A stretch of 38,413 nucleotides of DNA from Pleurotus djamor (taxonomy: Eukaryota > Basidiomycota > Agaricomycetes > Agaricales > Pleurotaceae), in NCBI GenBank assembly GCA_029747585.1, contig JAPEVF010000431.1, positions 1 through 38,413 of the forward strand, given 5' to 3'. Below are positions 1-10,501 of this stretch, piece by piece; the stretch's first letter is position 1; every line of letters begins with the position of its first letter. Position numbers and translations under genes: made by a program. Below the pieces are notes generated by a model. It was not told where the DNA came from. It worked only from the letters and a program-made list of their open reading frames with translations, and made no database searches.

Positions 1-207
1 GAGCGCAGCTGCGAGTGGAGGTGGCTAAGAGAGAAATCAGCCTGCTCAGTTGAGCGTGTCAATTTCACACCGATATTTTTGTGCGTTTGTCCAACGTTTG
101 TCAGTCATAATTCAGTCATGAGACTTGGGTTCAGGATCACGTGGATGTAAGAGAACGTGGATGGGATATGGGCGCTGTCAAATATCAACTTGACCCTTGA
201 CCACAAC

Positions 208-1841
208 ATGGTAAGGACGCGGCTGACCGCTTTCGCCAATCTTGAAGAGAGAATATGCTCATATGGATCCCCTAGGCTCTCAAAACTGACCTCGCCGCTC
301 AGCGACGCGTTGACGAAGAAATTGCCGCGGAAATTGAGAGGCACAAAGAATGCGTCAAAGCCCTAAAAATCCGTCGAAATTCGTTTTGCGCGGTGAACCA
401 ACTTCCCAACGATGTTCTGACACACATACTCCTGTTCGTCAAACTGCAAGCTGAGGCTTCGAGCGACGCAGGCGCGTTCAGTTCTGAAGCCTATTCTGAG
501 TGGATCGGTTTACTTCGTGTTTGCCATCTGTGGTATGATTCCATGCAGGGTCACCCGCGGTTTTGGACGACGATATCGCTGGACTCTCCGCATGTGCTGC
601 GGATGTGGGATCTCTCCAAGGCAGCACCCCTTGAAATCATGTTCAGCGTCCCTTGGGATGCTGGAGACAGCCTTTTGTCGCTAGTCAGCCGCGTCATTTC
701 CGAGAGCCATCGACTTCAAGACCTTGAAATGAACGCACAGGACTACAACGCTCTTTCTAAAGTCCTGTCTCTCATCCCAGCATCGAGCTCCGTGGCGAAC
801 CTGGAACGGCTGAACATCGTGGTCGATGCAGATTGGGGCGAGGCTTCAGGCACGCTTTGGTCCAAGATGCCGTCTCTGCGATCGCTGCGTCTCTTCGGAG
901 CTCCCTTATCTTCGATCCCAAATCCCAAGTCGATGCAACATCTCAAAGAACTTCTCATCAACGTGAGGGGTCTGCACCCCGACCAACGCGTCAGTATCCC
1001 ATGGCTTCTCAAGACCCTCCGATTCTTGCCAAATCTACACAGCCTCGACATCCCAAATCTATTCGGCCCGAGCGTCGACCCTGACTGTCAACCGGTCTCT
1101 CTACCTTGCTTACAATCTCTGAACTTGGTTTCAGACGACGCGTCTACACTCACCATCTTCAACAACCTCATCATCCCTCCCTCTGCGAACATTGAAATAG
1201 TCTACATGGACAATCACACTGACGCTATAGGAAGTGCGGACATGTCAGGCCTAAAATCTACAGTTGCAAGAATCGTGTCTACTGTGACGTCTGTGGAGGA
1301 GATCGCCATTACCCTCAGCGGTCTCTATTTTGAGATTACTGTTACCTTCAATCTACCCCACGAAGGATCCAGTCATCCTCCTTCTTCAATGAAGCCCTAT
1401 CTGCGTTGTACATTCCCTCCCATCCACAGCGACAATACGGACATCCTTCTTCAAGTCTGCGCGTTGTTCCCTTTCGGGGAAACCTCCACATTGTCGCTTG
1501 CTGGGGTGGCTGCTTGCGAGGGACTCTCCTTTATCCCGTCCTCTCCGAAGATCCACACCCTTGTCTTGCGGGATTGTGATATACAAGTCCTACGATCCCT
1601 AGTCAAGCCCAAGGACGCGCCACGCCCACCCAATCCCAACCTGCGATCAATCCACTTCTACAAAACGCCCTTTCGTAACAAGAGACGACAAAGGAACGGA
1701 ATGTTTTCTCTTTTGTGCGATATTCTTCGAGAAAGGGCGGCGTATTTGATGCCAATTAAGGTGGTGAAGTTTGAGGAATGTAACGTTGGGTATGTTCAAG
1801 TCGAGGATCTTCAGGAACTCGCTGAGGTTGTGCGGGAATGA
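208..1841 (+). CDS. F-box protein with leucine-rich C-terminal region (copy 1)
   Basis: Probable substrate-recognition subunit of an SCF-type ubiquitin ligase; the substrate is unknown. The coding sequence is ATG (208-210), intron 211-275 (GTAAGG...CTAG, 65 nt), then exon 276-1841, giving 522 aa. The start follows the pattern of two paralogues in this window: a lone ATG exon, then an N-terminal amphipathic segment containing AAQRRVDEEIAAEI, then the F-box (about residues 41-90, beginning AVNQLPNDVLTHILL, with the W/FW positions typical of the F-box-like family). The remaining 430 residues are rich in L-x-x-L-x-L strands, like the degenerate LRRs of basidiomycete F-box proteins. The C-terminus, around PIKVVKFEECNV, is conserved with its paralogues. 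It lies head-to-tail with the next F-box gene about 245 bp downstream. Family assignment rests on pattern recognition; substrate and expression cannot be inferred. Confidence 0.85.
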
Positions 1842-2086
1842 TGAATAGTCATAAACCACGGTCGTTAATATCACTATTTCTCAGTCCCTTCTTTTCGGCG
1901 ATGCTCAAACGCTCCCCACTCTTTTAAGATGCTTGTGTGGCTGAAGAATACTGTCTTCGTCGGCGGTGCTGACGTTTGCGCCCTTCTCCTTTGATTTAGG
2001 GACTGCTCCTGTCTCATTGAGGAGGTCTGATTAAAAAACGGCGTGGGTGCGCGCTCTAACATCACGACTCTGCTTCTGACGACATC

Positions 2087-3723
2087 ATGGTAAGTAGGCG
2101 GCCGAGTTTTTCAGACAGGGAGATACAGGGTACTGACATTCATCATCGTGCTAGGCAACTGCGACCGACTTCGCTGCTCAAGAACTAGTCGATGAAGAAA
2201 TCGCCGCTGAGCTCAAGCGACACCAAGAACACATCAAAGTCCTCAATATTCGTCGAAACTCGTTTTGCGCTGTGAACCGGCTTCCCAGCGATGTCTTGGC
2301 TTGCATTCTTCTATATGTCAAGCTGCAAGCCGAAGCATCCAACTCGCGAATGGACACATCCTACTCTCCATCCTATTCGCAGTGCATGGTGCTGCTGCGC
2401 GTCTGCCATACCTGGCATGATCACGTCATGAATGACGCTCGATTCTGGTGTACGATAAACCTGAACCTTCCTGCCGCCCAAGTATCAAAAATGCTAGCCC
2501 GCTCAAAGGCCGCACTTCTACAAATCCAGCTCTGTGTACCAACGCCCAGCGCCAATGAAGAAGTCTTTTGGTCCCTAGTCAGTGATGTTCTATCCGAGCC
2601 ACACACCCTTCGACTCCAAGAGCTTTCGGTGATGGCTTTCAATAGCTATCATCTTTCGCAAGCGCTTGCGTACATCCCGACGACCAGCCGTGTGCCACGT
2701 TTAGAACGACTGAGTATCCATGTCAAGATGTACTGGCAAGCCGTTTCGAAGCTTTTCTGGTCGGACTTGCCTTCTCTTCGATCACTGACTATATTTGGAG
2801 GTCCCTTGCCGTCGACTACACCTTCCATGCAACATCTGACGCTGCTCACCATCGGACCCCAGCCTTCCAACCACCATGTAACTATCCCTTGGCTTCTCGC
2901 CGCCCTCAGCTCTCTGCCGGATATACGAGATGTGACTATCCAGGATCTGCACGGCCCAAATGTGGAGCCCGATTTCCCGCCCGTTTCACTTCCCCGCTTG
3001 CAGTCGCTTTCCCTGGGTTCACTCGACCCTTCTACACTTAGCATCCTCAACCATGTCGTCACCCCTTCCTCATCCATGGTCCAGCTGCTCTATGGCAGTG
3101 TCAGGCCTCATGATATGAAAAGGGCCGATTTTTCAAGCCTCAACAGCGCGATTTCTCGAATGTTGGCAGCTGTCACATCTATTGATGAGGTCATCGTCTC
3201 GGTCAGCCGTGGATTTGACCTTGCTGTTTATCTTCGGGAAGAGCATGGGCATGGTAGCTCCTCGGAGCGAGCAAACCCCTCTTTTCATTGTTTGTTCCCC
3301 TTCACATTCCTCCCCACACCAGATACTCACATCTTTCGTCAACTATGCAAGGCAATCCCTCTCCATCAAATATCCACCCTCTCGCTCCACGAGTTAACTA
3401 CCAGCATTGGACTCTCCTTCATTCCGTCCTGTGCAAAAATGGAAACCCTCGTCTTGCATAACTGTGATGTGCACATCCTTCGAGCACTCTTAATATTCAA
3501 AAACGCAGCGCGCCCACACAACCCTGAGCTAAAGTCCATCCACTTCCGCGAAACGAACTTTCCCGACAGGCTCAAAAATGGAATGTACGCCGTCCTGCGT
3601 GAAATAATTTGCACGAGGAAGGAGTACAGGATCCCTATAAAGACTGTTAAGTTTGGGAAGTGTGAGATTGCGGATTCTGTACTCAATGATCTTCGGGAAC
3701 TTGTGGAGGTATTATATATATAA
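2087..3723 (+). CDS. F-box protein with leucine-rich C-terminal region (copy 2)
   Basis: Tandem paralogue of the preceding gene with the same predicted role in SCF ubiquitin ligases. The coding sequence is ATG 2087-2089, intron 2090-2154 (GTAAGT...CTAG, 65 nt), exon 2155-3723, giving 523 aa. The N-terminus reads MATATDFAAQELVDEEI, followed by a charged helix and the F-box starting AVNRLPSDVLACILLYVKL. The leucine-rich part carries the shared landmark peptides IPWLLAALSSLP, GPNVEPDFPPVSLP and, at the C-terminus, PIKTVKFGKCEI. The intron length and phase 0 position match copy 1 exactly, so the pair arose by duplication. The last codons are in an AT-rich stretch, so the final few residues (VLYI) differ from the paralogues. 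The reading frame is intact. Confidence 0.85.
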
Positions 3724-3829
3724 TGATCCAGTGTCATTCCATACTATTGATTTCTTCACCTTCGTATCTCTTCCGGGGGATGTGAAGGCTCGACCTTCTC
3801 TACACCGTTCTCCTACGCTTGTCGCACAT

Positions 3830-3910
3830 GCTTAGATAGCTTCAGGAGCCCGGTCTTGCTGCCACCTCCTTGAATTTAAGGGTGTTCCCTGTCCGATTGA
3901 GGCCGTGAAG
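3830..3910 (+). repeat. Remnant of an F-box gene leader, no gene follows
   Basis: This stretch downstream of F-box copy 2 resembles the stretch upstream of it (about 1935-2030): both carry a gctg-rich segment, then ...ttgaatttaaggg / ...ttgatttaggga, then tgttccctgtccgattgagg / tgctcctgtctcattgagg. It looks like the 5' leader of a third tandem F-box unit whose coding part is gone. The match is imperfect and read by eye. 3911-4200 holds only short frames with nothing recognisable. Confidence 0.4.
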
Positions 3911-4199
3911 CGCCCGCAGGCAAATTTTCCTTCCATGAACCACGACAATCCTTATTCACAAAGCCCATTGTTCTTTCATACTCCTCCAACGTTTCTACGT
4001 TCCAATGTTTCAACCCTCGACTCTTACTCAAAGACGAGTCAATACCCTGCGCTTCGCCCTCAAGTTTCAGCCGTCATCTCGTTGATACCTTGTCGCTGGT
4101 ACGAATATGATGTTCTTGTGTTTGAGAAGCCCGTTCTGACATCTCTCTGGTTCCAGGAGGGAGAAGCTTCTGTGATTCCCCAGGATGGGCTATGGATCT

Positions 4200-6321
4200 A
4201 CGCTTCTACGTGAATGATACAACGGTCATCGATGGAAATGATGTTATGGGAAGGTTATTCCGTTGAGTCATCCGCATCCCATCCCATTCGAAACCAATGG
4301 CTTACCTAGCGATCCCACATAGATCCTCGCCAACATATCAACCGAATGCTACCGATAAAAAGAGGCTTGCAATCGCTGCGGCCTCTACCAAATCGCATGC
4401 TGTGCTCCAACCTCGACCTCGACCTTACCACTGGCTACCACCGCTTCCGCCTATGAATTGACGTTTCAGTCAGCGCTGCTCATGGATACCGACATGACGA
4501 TGGGGGCTCAAGGGGATAGCATGGTCCGAATGATCCTACTGGAACCAGCACCACGGCAAGGCGACCTCAGCTATCTGCGGAGCTTTGCCTCCGTGGATCG
4601 TCGCTTCGTCCCATCCGTCCCCGCCCGTTCTCCGTACAAAATGGGCGCTGGTGGTAGTTTTGGTGGAGGGAAACAGGTCGAAGGTGGGAACAGGTCGAAA
4701 ACTGCCTCCTCGAGTACATCGTACCACCGGAGCCCCCTACCACAATCTTTCCCTCCCGCCTCCTCGTTCCTACCCAATCAACCTCCATGTCTCCTTCCTT
4801 GGCGCTCGAATTCTATCATATCGGTTGGGAATCCTCGTTTGGAGCCCATCGGACTGTGTTTTTCGATCTCTAAGGTGGTTTGTCTCGCGGGACTGATGAT
4901 GAAGATACGGCGGGAAGGATTGGAGGAGATGTGTTAGTTTGAAAGGCGGTGAAGAACAACGGCCCACGACTTCCCCATGGCCCTCTACCGTCTCGCGTTG
5001 GTATGATGCGCTCCGTCCAGCCAATCGCGCTCTCAAACCGCTTCAGCGGAAACACCAGACCACCAATCCCTGGTTGACGCTGTGGGAAATCGTTTTTCCC
5101 CCGCACGACAGTAGGGAAGCTACCATTCCAATGTCGGCGACTATGGACACTCGAGTGGTTGCGACACCTCCCTGTATGTCTGTGTCTACGACGCGGATCC
5201 GCGATTGATCCAGAGTCACTACCGCCGTTGCTGTAATCACCTATAATCCTCTACCTTTTCACCGAAGGCCGATCTCCCGAAAAAGCTCCATGAACGTGCA
5301 TTATTGGGGACATGTCCCTGATCCCATCGCCGTTTTCCGTCTGCCTTCCACCTCGTCGCAGCTCGACGTTGAACCCTTGCTCGCGCACGGGTTCAAGCCC
5401 ATGTACCTCCATCCAGTTCGGGTTGAAGCGAAAGGTACCACTCAGCTTCACCTTCAGCGTGTGCTTGGTTTCGAGGGAGGTGTAGATTTCAATCACGACT
5501 GGGACAGCGCCCCGTCTTGACATCAAAGGTTCCCTTCCAGGCTAGGGAGATACTATCGTGTGCATTGGGTGTTGAGGTGACGGTTAGGAAAGCAACGAAG
5601 TCTACCTGCTTATCACAATGTGAGTCCTATTCATTATCTTACCTTCCTTCCGAAGTCCCTCCCTCTCCTGCTACGATGTCATCTTATTCACACTGTACGA
5701 CATCCCAAACGATGACAATCGCTTGAGATAATGTGTATACCCATCCACAACGGTATCTGAGCTCCCCGTCACGTTGTCTCTTTTCTTCTATCTCTTATCG
5801 CCTTCGTTTTGCTCATGCTACTTCCCTCTCTGTAGGTTACCCCGCCTTGATGGAGATCACCGTGTTTGGCGACGTAGAGTCTGTCATGAGCGTAAAGGGG
5901 ATTATGGTTAGTCCATGCGCGGGTTTATCCCCCATCTCCCTTCGCTTTGATGTCAATTATAAGTTCCGTTGGATGACTTCCCTCTGCCTTACTAGCGAGG
6001 GCAGCATGATCTATCCTACAACGGTATCTGAGCCTTTCGATTCCTTTCCCCCATTTGCTTCCTATCTGTATACCACATTTACTAACTCCTTATCTGCTTT
6101 CTAAGATCTTCGACGTGGATGAGCTGAGATGTTGCCTTGCTCGGGTGATTGTTCCACGCCTGTCGTCTTTGCGTTAGGTCGCGTGGAGAGGCATCGACCT
6201 TGCTTTGTACCATGCTGCCGCAGTCGCTGTCGATGAGGAGGCTGATGCATACGGACGAGTGGGGCCCTTCTCATTACTCTCGAGTCTCTTCGTGCTGAAG
6301 CCTGTCGTAATGACGTAGATT
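4200..6321 (+). pseudogene. Possible decayed multi-exon gene, family not recognised
   Basis: Several short protein-like pieces lie on the plus strand in different frames, separated by intron-like pyrimidine-rich stretches. Visible pieces: MDLRFYVNDTTVIDGNDV at about 4193-4265; an HYWGHVPDPIAVFRLP piece at 5290-5520; a YDVILFTLYDIPNDDNRL piece at about 5675-5725; a YPALMEITVFGDVESVMS piece near 5840-5895; and IFDVDELRCCLARV... then VAWRGIDLALYHAAAVAV... at 6110-6320. Plausible introns are 5756-5836 (gtatct...ctgtag), about 5906-5995 and 6021-6105 (both ending in ag). In-frame stops and frame changes prevent one continuous model. An arrestin-like beta protein was considered for the first piece but is not supported. 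Either the gene is broken or the exon model is wrong. Confidence 0.25.
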
Positions 6322-6806
6322 CTAGAGACAGACGTGAACCGCCGCTCGTCACGCATCACCGAGGGATGGATATCCTCCCCTTCCGGCCGCGCACCTCCAG
6401 TTGCTGCGGCTCGATGTGGGATGTACGCTTTGCTTTGTGCGCGTTCCGACACTGTACCGATATTTCGCTGGTTGTACTACCTTCTGCCTGCTGTCTACCT
6501 TCCTTTGCTTCTAGTCATCCCATGGACATACAGTATGATACCGCGGTCGTTCATATTTCGCTCGTACCTACCTTTCTATCATGGACACTACCTTTCGTTG
6601 ATTAACGTTCAAGTTTCGCTGGTACCTCGCTCAGATTGGCCAAGGACCAGGTCTTTCTTACTGCCTATGTACTTGTCCCGGTTCAACAACCTTTCATGTC
6701 TTGTTCATCTTACGCGCAACTACCTGCGTATGCTTCCCATATTCCAATCAAAATTAAATGGTACTCTATAGCTAATGTAATTATTTAGCAACCATCACAG
6801 ATAATA
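6322..6806. other. No gene seen; pyrimidine-rich stretch
   Basis: The stretch is T/C-rich and repeats words such as tttcgct(g/c)gtacct. A plus-strand open frame at 6334-6771 has hydrophobic, low-information composition typical of T-rich noncoding DNA and no start context. It probably contains the 3' flanks of the broken gene on the left and of the minus-strand gene on the right. Confidence 0.4.
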
Positions 6807-7559
6807 TTACACCAGCTCGGAGAAGAGGGTGCGGTATGGCGCGTCTGTCCGCGGCAATGTCTTACCCAAGTCTCCTTTCAGTTCCTCGCGCATACGTTCT
6901 GCGAACTGAATCCGTTTCAGCAACCTTTGCTGCTCGTCCCATTGGTATGTATTCATTATCCAGTCAATGTCCTCCTCGATCTCGCGCAAGGCCATTTTCA
7001 TTCCGAAGATTGCTTAGAGAGTGCCATGCGAGTGGAGAATACAGTGTCAGTCCAAAGTCGTGACGAAGCGATATTGATGAGAACGAACTGACCATAGCTC
7101 TGTACGCCTCTTTGGGGGTCTACTGGTGCTGGAGCCATCCGTTGTGAAGGTTCTCCAGGGAGGCTGTTATGGTAAACGGTGTTAGTGGTGGTGTTCATGT
7201 TGGTATTAGTATTTCCCCTTCCGCCGACGTTCCCTCCCGAGATGTTCCCATTGTATCGATCGCGCTCCCAGCCATCACTTCTGGTGCTGTCGTTTTGTGC
7301 GCCGGTGACGTCGTTGAGTACGCGTTGACTAGGAGAAACGTTGGTTGTTGTGGGAGGCGTGCTATAAGGTCTCGGCTGCATTCCGTCTATCATGATGTAG
7401 TGTGTATTCGGTGCTGTGAATGATCCTGGTTGAGTGAACCCGGCTATGACAGGACTGGGATTAGCTGTAGCATCGTGGATGAGTCCCTGGGGTCATTTGA
7501 AGCTCATACCACTCACGTTCGCGGTTTCTAGGACATAACTTAAATCTTGACTTCATCAT
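6807..7559 (-). CDS. Asn/Gly-rich low-complexity protein with helical tail (paralogue 1 of 3)
   Basis: Function unknown. Three exons: 7517-7559 (43 nt), 7093-7464, 6807-7012; introns 7465-7516 and 7013-7092, both phase 1; 206 aa. The first exon encodes a short basic N-terminus (MMKSRFKLCPRNRE), equivalent to the MxSRxN...RNNAE of the paralogues. The middle exon is Pro/Asn/Gly/Thr-rich, with a core around VLNDVTGAQNDS and GGNVGGRGNTNT. The last exon opens with IFGMKMALREIEEDID and forms a charged, helix-prone tail. It is about 25 residues longer than paralogue 3 because of a C-terminal extension (DLGKTLPRTDAP...). No signal peptide or membrane helix is visible. Intron phases and the 43-nt first exon are shared by all three copies, which supports the model. 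This is the most diverged of the three. Confidence 0.75.
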
Positions 7560-7634
7560 GTGCGGCTTTACAGGTAAGGGCTTTGAGGGGTCGACGTGGC
7601 TCTGGAGTCTGGAGTCTCTTTGCCTTGCTGATAG

Positions 7635-7645
7635 GCTCTTTATAC
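7635..7645 (-). promoter_or_regulatory. TATA-like box of NG-rich paralogue 1
   Basis: Read on the minus strand as TGTATAAAGAG, about 76 nt upstream of the ATG. The other two paralogues have a TATAA element at a similar distance (about 61-69 nt), which is the reason for calling it. Confidence 0.5.
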
Positions 7646-8384
7646 ACATTGTGAACCATGACTTTGCAGGTCTATCAACTTCGTAAAGCTCGACTGAAAA
7701 TTGGTAGTGCCTTCGGACTGTTCGAAGCCATTGATGGTAGCGTCTTCCGATCTTTTGCAAATGTTCAGACGTTCCTGTGTCAGATCTGAGATATGGTTGA
7801 CGATCTGACGGTTGTCTTCAGAGAAAAGTGGTCGTCATGGACAACCCCGGATGCCCATTTTCATGACAAGGGTTATACGAGCAAAGTACGGACTTGCGAG
7901 AGGATGTGGAACAAGGCGTGGAAAACGTGGCTGATGATAGAAGAGAAGTGCAACGTAGTTTTGAGGCGCGGTAACATGTGTATCAACAGATCAAGGTACG
8001 GTGATATGGAATGAACGCAAAGATTGACCAAGTCCCAGTCTGAGTAGGTGGGCGTTGGAAAACTTCTAGTCCGCGATGGCCGAGCACGAGCTGCGTTGTT
8101 CCCCCATGTATGTGAGGGTCTGCACCCGATCGTGTGCATGGCTAGGCCGTTGTCACATTTGAACGCCAAAGTCAGCATGATGGTACACATAGGGGGATCC
8201 AAGAGGTTGCATCGGCTCAAGGTCATCAAGGGCAGAACTGCCTTCGTAGATACACGGCGCTGAACACGGGCCTCATGATGATGGCTCCATCCCTACAAAG
8301 AATGCGAAGAATATGATGATAGGACGCCGAAAAACCTCGGATATGAAGATACAGGAAGCGCGGGATTGGATAACTTTCCAAGTA
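7646..8384. other. Intergenic; degraded copy of the family's upstream region
   Basis: 7660-7770 weakly matches the duplicated upstream DNA of the other two paralogues (words such as atcaacttcgtaaagc and ttcgaagc). Plus-strand frames at 7793-8014 and 8048-8263 have no recognisable product and are probably chance. Nothing else supported. Confidence 0.35.
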
Positions 8385-9083
8385 TCATAGGCTTCGAAGC
8401 TCTTCCCGTAGTTCCTCTCGTATCAGTCGGGCAGCCTTGATCCTCTTCTCCACCTTACGGTATTCATCCCATCCAAGGGAGGACATGTACTCCTCAATTT
8501 CCTTCTCGATGGTATAGAGGTCCATTTCCATCCCAAAGATTTCTTAGACGTATGGTCAGCGCGAGAGCCGCAGATTGTGGGGCGGGAATAGACGTACTAT
8601 AGTCTCCGCGCAGGACCGGTGGTCCACCTCTGGGTAATGCTGCTGGCGCGGTGGCAGTATGAACGAGAGGAGGTACCGTCCCTTGAAGAGGTCCTCCGTT
8701 GTTGTTAACGGTATTGGTATTGCCCCTACCACCGACGTTCCCTCCCCAGATATTCCCAGTGTAGTGATCACCCTCCCAGACGTCAGTCTTGTTGTTATTG
8801 TTTTGTGTGCCGTTGACGTTGTTGAGTATGCCTGGACCGAGGTTGTTGTTGGTCGTCGCAGGAGGCGTACTATGCGATCTCGGCAGTGCTTCATCTGGGA
8901 TGTAATGTCCAGGGACCCCTGGTGTGTATGGCATCGGTTGGGGGAGCTCGTGGAGGGCGGGACCGTTGTTTGCTGGTGCCGATGCGGTAGGCTCATCAGC
9001 CAATGGGTCCTCGATGTAAGTGTCACGGAGCATCACTCACGTTCAGCATTGTTACGGGAAAAAAAGTTGAGTCTTGAGGTCAT
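8385..9083 (-). CDS. Asn/Gly-rich low-complexity protein with helical tail (paralogue 2 of 3)
   Basis: Function unknown. Exons 9041-9083 (43 nt), 8598-8972, 8385-8542; introns 8973-9040 and 8543-8597, both phase 1; 191 aa. N-terminus MTSRLNFFSRNNAE, then a Pro-rich linker, then the family core (LGPGILNNVNGTQNNNN, GGNVGGRGNTNTVNNN), a Pro/Ala-rich linker, and a helical tail beginning KIFGMEMDLYTIEKEIEEYM and ending EELREELRSL. The tail has heptad-like charge patterning and may form a coiled coil. Most of the middle is predicted to be disordered. It is bracketed by its paralogues in the same orientation, so the cluster grew by tandem duplication. The start is fixed by homology to paralogue 3 and by a TATA element upstream. 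Confidence 0.8.
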
Positions 9084-9089
9084 CGTGTA

Positions 9090-9790
9090 CTCCTGGTGAG
9101 AGGTCGAAGCGGGGAACTTTGGTGAAGCTGCCCCAGCCAGTGGCTTATAAAGAGGATATTGTTACAAAGCGGTGGCGGGTTCATCAACATCAACTTCGTG
9201 AAGCGTCACGCCGTCAAATTGCCGCGAGTTGGCAGTGTTCGAAGCTCATGTTGCTCTTGATAAGTTCAAAGTTTGTATGTTCCTCCATGATTTGGCGGTT
9301 ATTCTGACAGGACATGCGGCGAACATGAACAGCCAAACCCATCTATTTTGGCACTTCAACAGCAGGATGCCTCCCCACGCCGCATAGAGAGCACCTCTGG
9401 GGGCTGGTACTGCGTTGTATACAAGGAAAAGCATCCAGACAAGGTTGTATGCGAAAACGTTGTCAGAGCGTGGTCTACTGAGGACACGGGGATGGAGGGA
9501 AGAAGGGCAAGCAAACGGGTAACGAAGGCGCTTGTGGCGATCAAAAGAATGGAAGCAAGGTACCATGACGGTTGTACACCAGTGCATCAGGCCATCATAA
9601 TCAAAATGAAAACGATAACGACTAAATCCAATGACTGTCCATGTTCAAAGTCGAACGAGCGATGAGGGGGAAATAACAACGCGCAACAGCGAGGGTGTAC
9701 AATCAAGCAAGAGTCCGTGGTAGCGGGAGCCGTTGTAAGTAGAGTCCTAGGCGAAAGTCTATGAATGACGATAGGGACCATCCAATTTCG
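9090..9790. repeat. Duplicated upstream block, copy 1 of 2
   Basis: The roughly 700 bp upstream of paralogue 2 match those upstream of paralogue 3 (11160-11860) closely. Shared words include tgataagttcaaagtt, atttggcggttattctgaca, aacatgaacagccaaaccca, gggggctggtactg and agaatggaagcaaggta. Minus-strand open frames inside (for example 9246-9587) are not conserved as protein between the copies, so the block seems to be noncoding or a dead upstream gene. Confidence 0.7.
9144..9152 (-). promoter_or_regulatory. TATA-like box of NG-rich paralogue 2
   Basis: Minus-strand reading CTTTATAAG, about 61-69 nt upstream of the ATG, at the same relative place as the TTTATAA element of paralogue 3. Confidence 0.55.
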
Positions 9791-10501
9791 TCGACCAGGT
9801 GCTCGAAGTCGCATTCAGCGCTTCAATGGGGGTTCGGAGGAAGGCTGTGCCCAGCGTCAGTGGTACGTCAGAGGCTTTCCTTTCCCCCTTCCCCAGGGCT
9901 CGCAGCTTCCCTTTGGGACAGCTTCGAGCGGGGGAGCAAGCAAACGAGCACCATGAACGTCTGGGGGGAGGGAGGTTTGCACGCTGGTGACGCTGGTGAA
10001 GAAGTACCCTCCACGAAGGCGTTGACGAGGAGTGGGGTGGTCCCTTGAATGTCCATCCTAGCTGAAGGGACCACGCACGACCAACACCCATGTCCTCCAG
10101 CCAAGGCTAAGACACGATGGAGCGCGGGGCAGTAGCATGGCGGTGGTTCCATTGTGGTACATCAACATTCTATGATGGTAAGGCGTTGGTGAGGCGAGTG
10201 ACGTCCTTCTATGTAGCCAAGGAGTATTTCATGTACGATTTTCCGGGGTCGCTTCTTGTCTTTCAATTGATTGATGTTGTGCGCAGCTCCCTAACAAATA
10301 GAGAATCAATGGCTCAAAGAAGAAGAGATCATCGACCGATACCCCGATGAACGGCAATCTCACTTGACCCTCTGAAAGACTAACAGCCTATACACAAGGG
10401 TGGTGATGCAACCTATCGAATATAACGGCGGTCATTATCGTACTGACACGGAGAAGGGATAGCCATATGATGCGTCCTACGACGGCAACAACTTCCAGGC
10501 G
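9791..10501. other. Intergenic, no gene supported
   Basis: The overlapping open frames in 9759-10152 are GC-rich shadows of each other with no recognisable motif. The plus-strand frame 10117-10350 (TTG/ATG start, 77 codons) is isolated. The right end is the 3' flank of paralogue 3. Confidence 0.35.

Noticed and set aside
4458..5520. Arrestin-like protein reading of scattered plus/minus frames
   Set aside because: Only vague beta-strand patterns; no diagnostic motif and no continuous frame.
6334..6771. Plus-strand hydrophobic frame resembling a membrane protein
   Set aside because: T-rich DNA yields such frames by chance; no conserved partner, starts on a non-ATG codon.
9246..9587. Minus-strand open frame with hydrophobic C-terminal half (113 codons)
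   Set aside because: Its block is duplicated at 11160-11860 but the frame is not conserved there; indels are not multiples of three.
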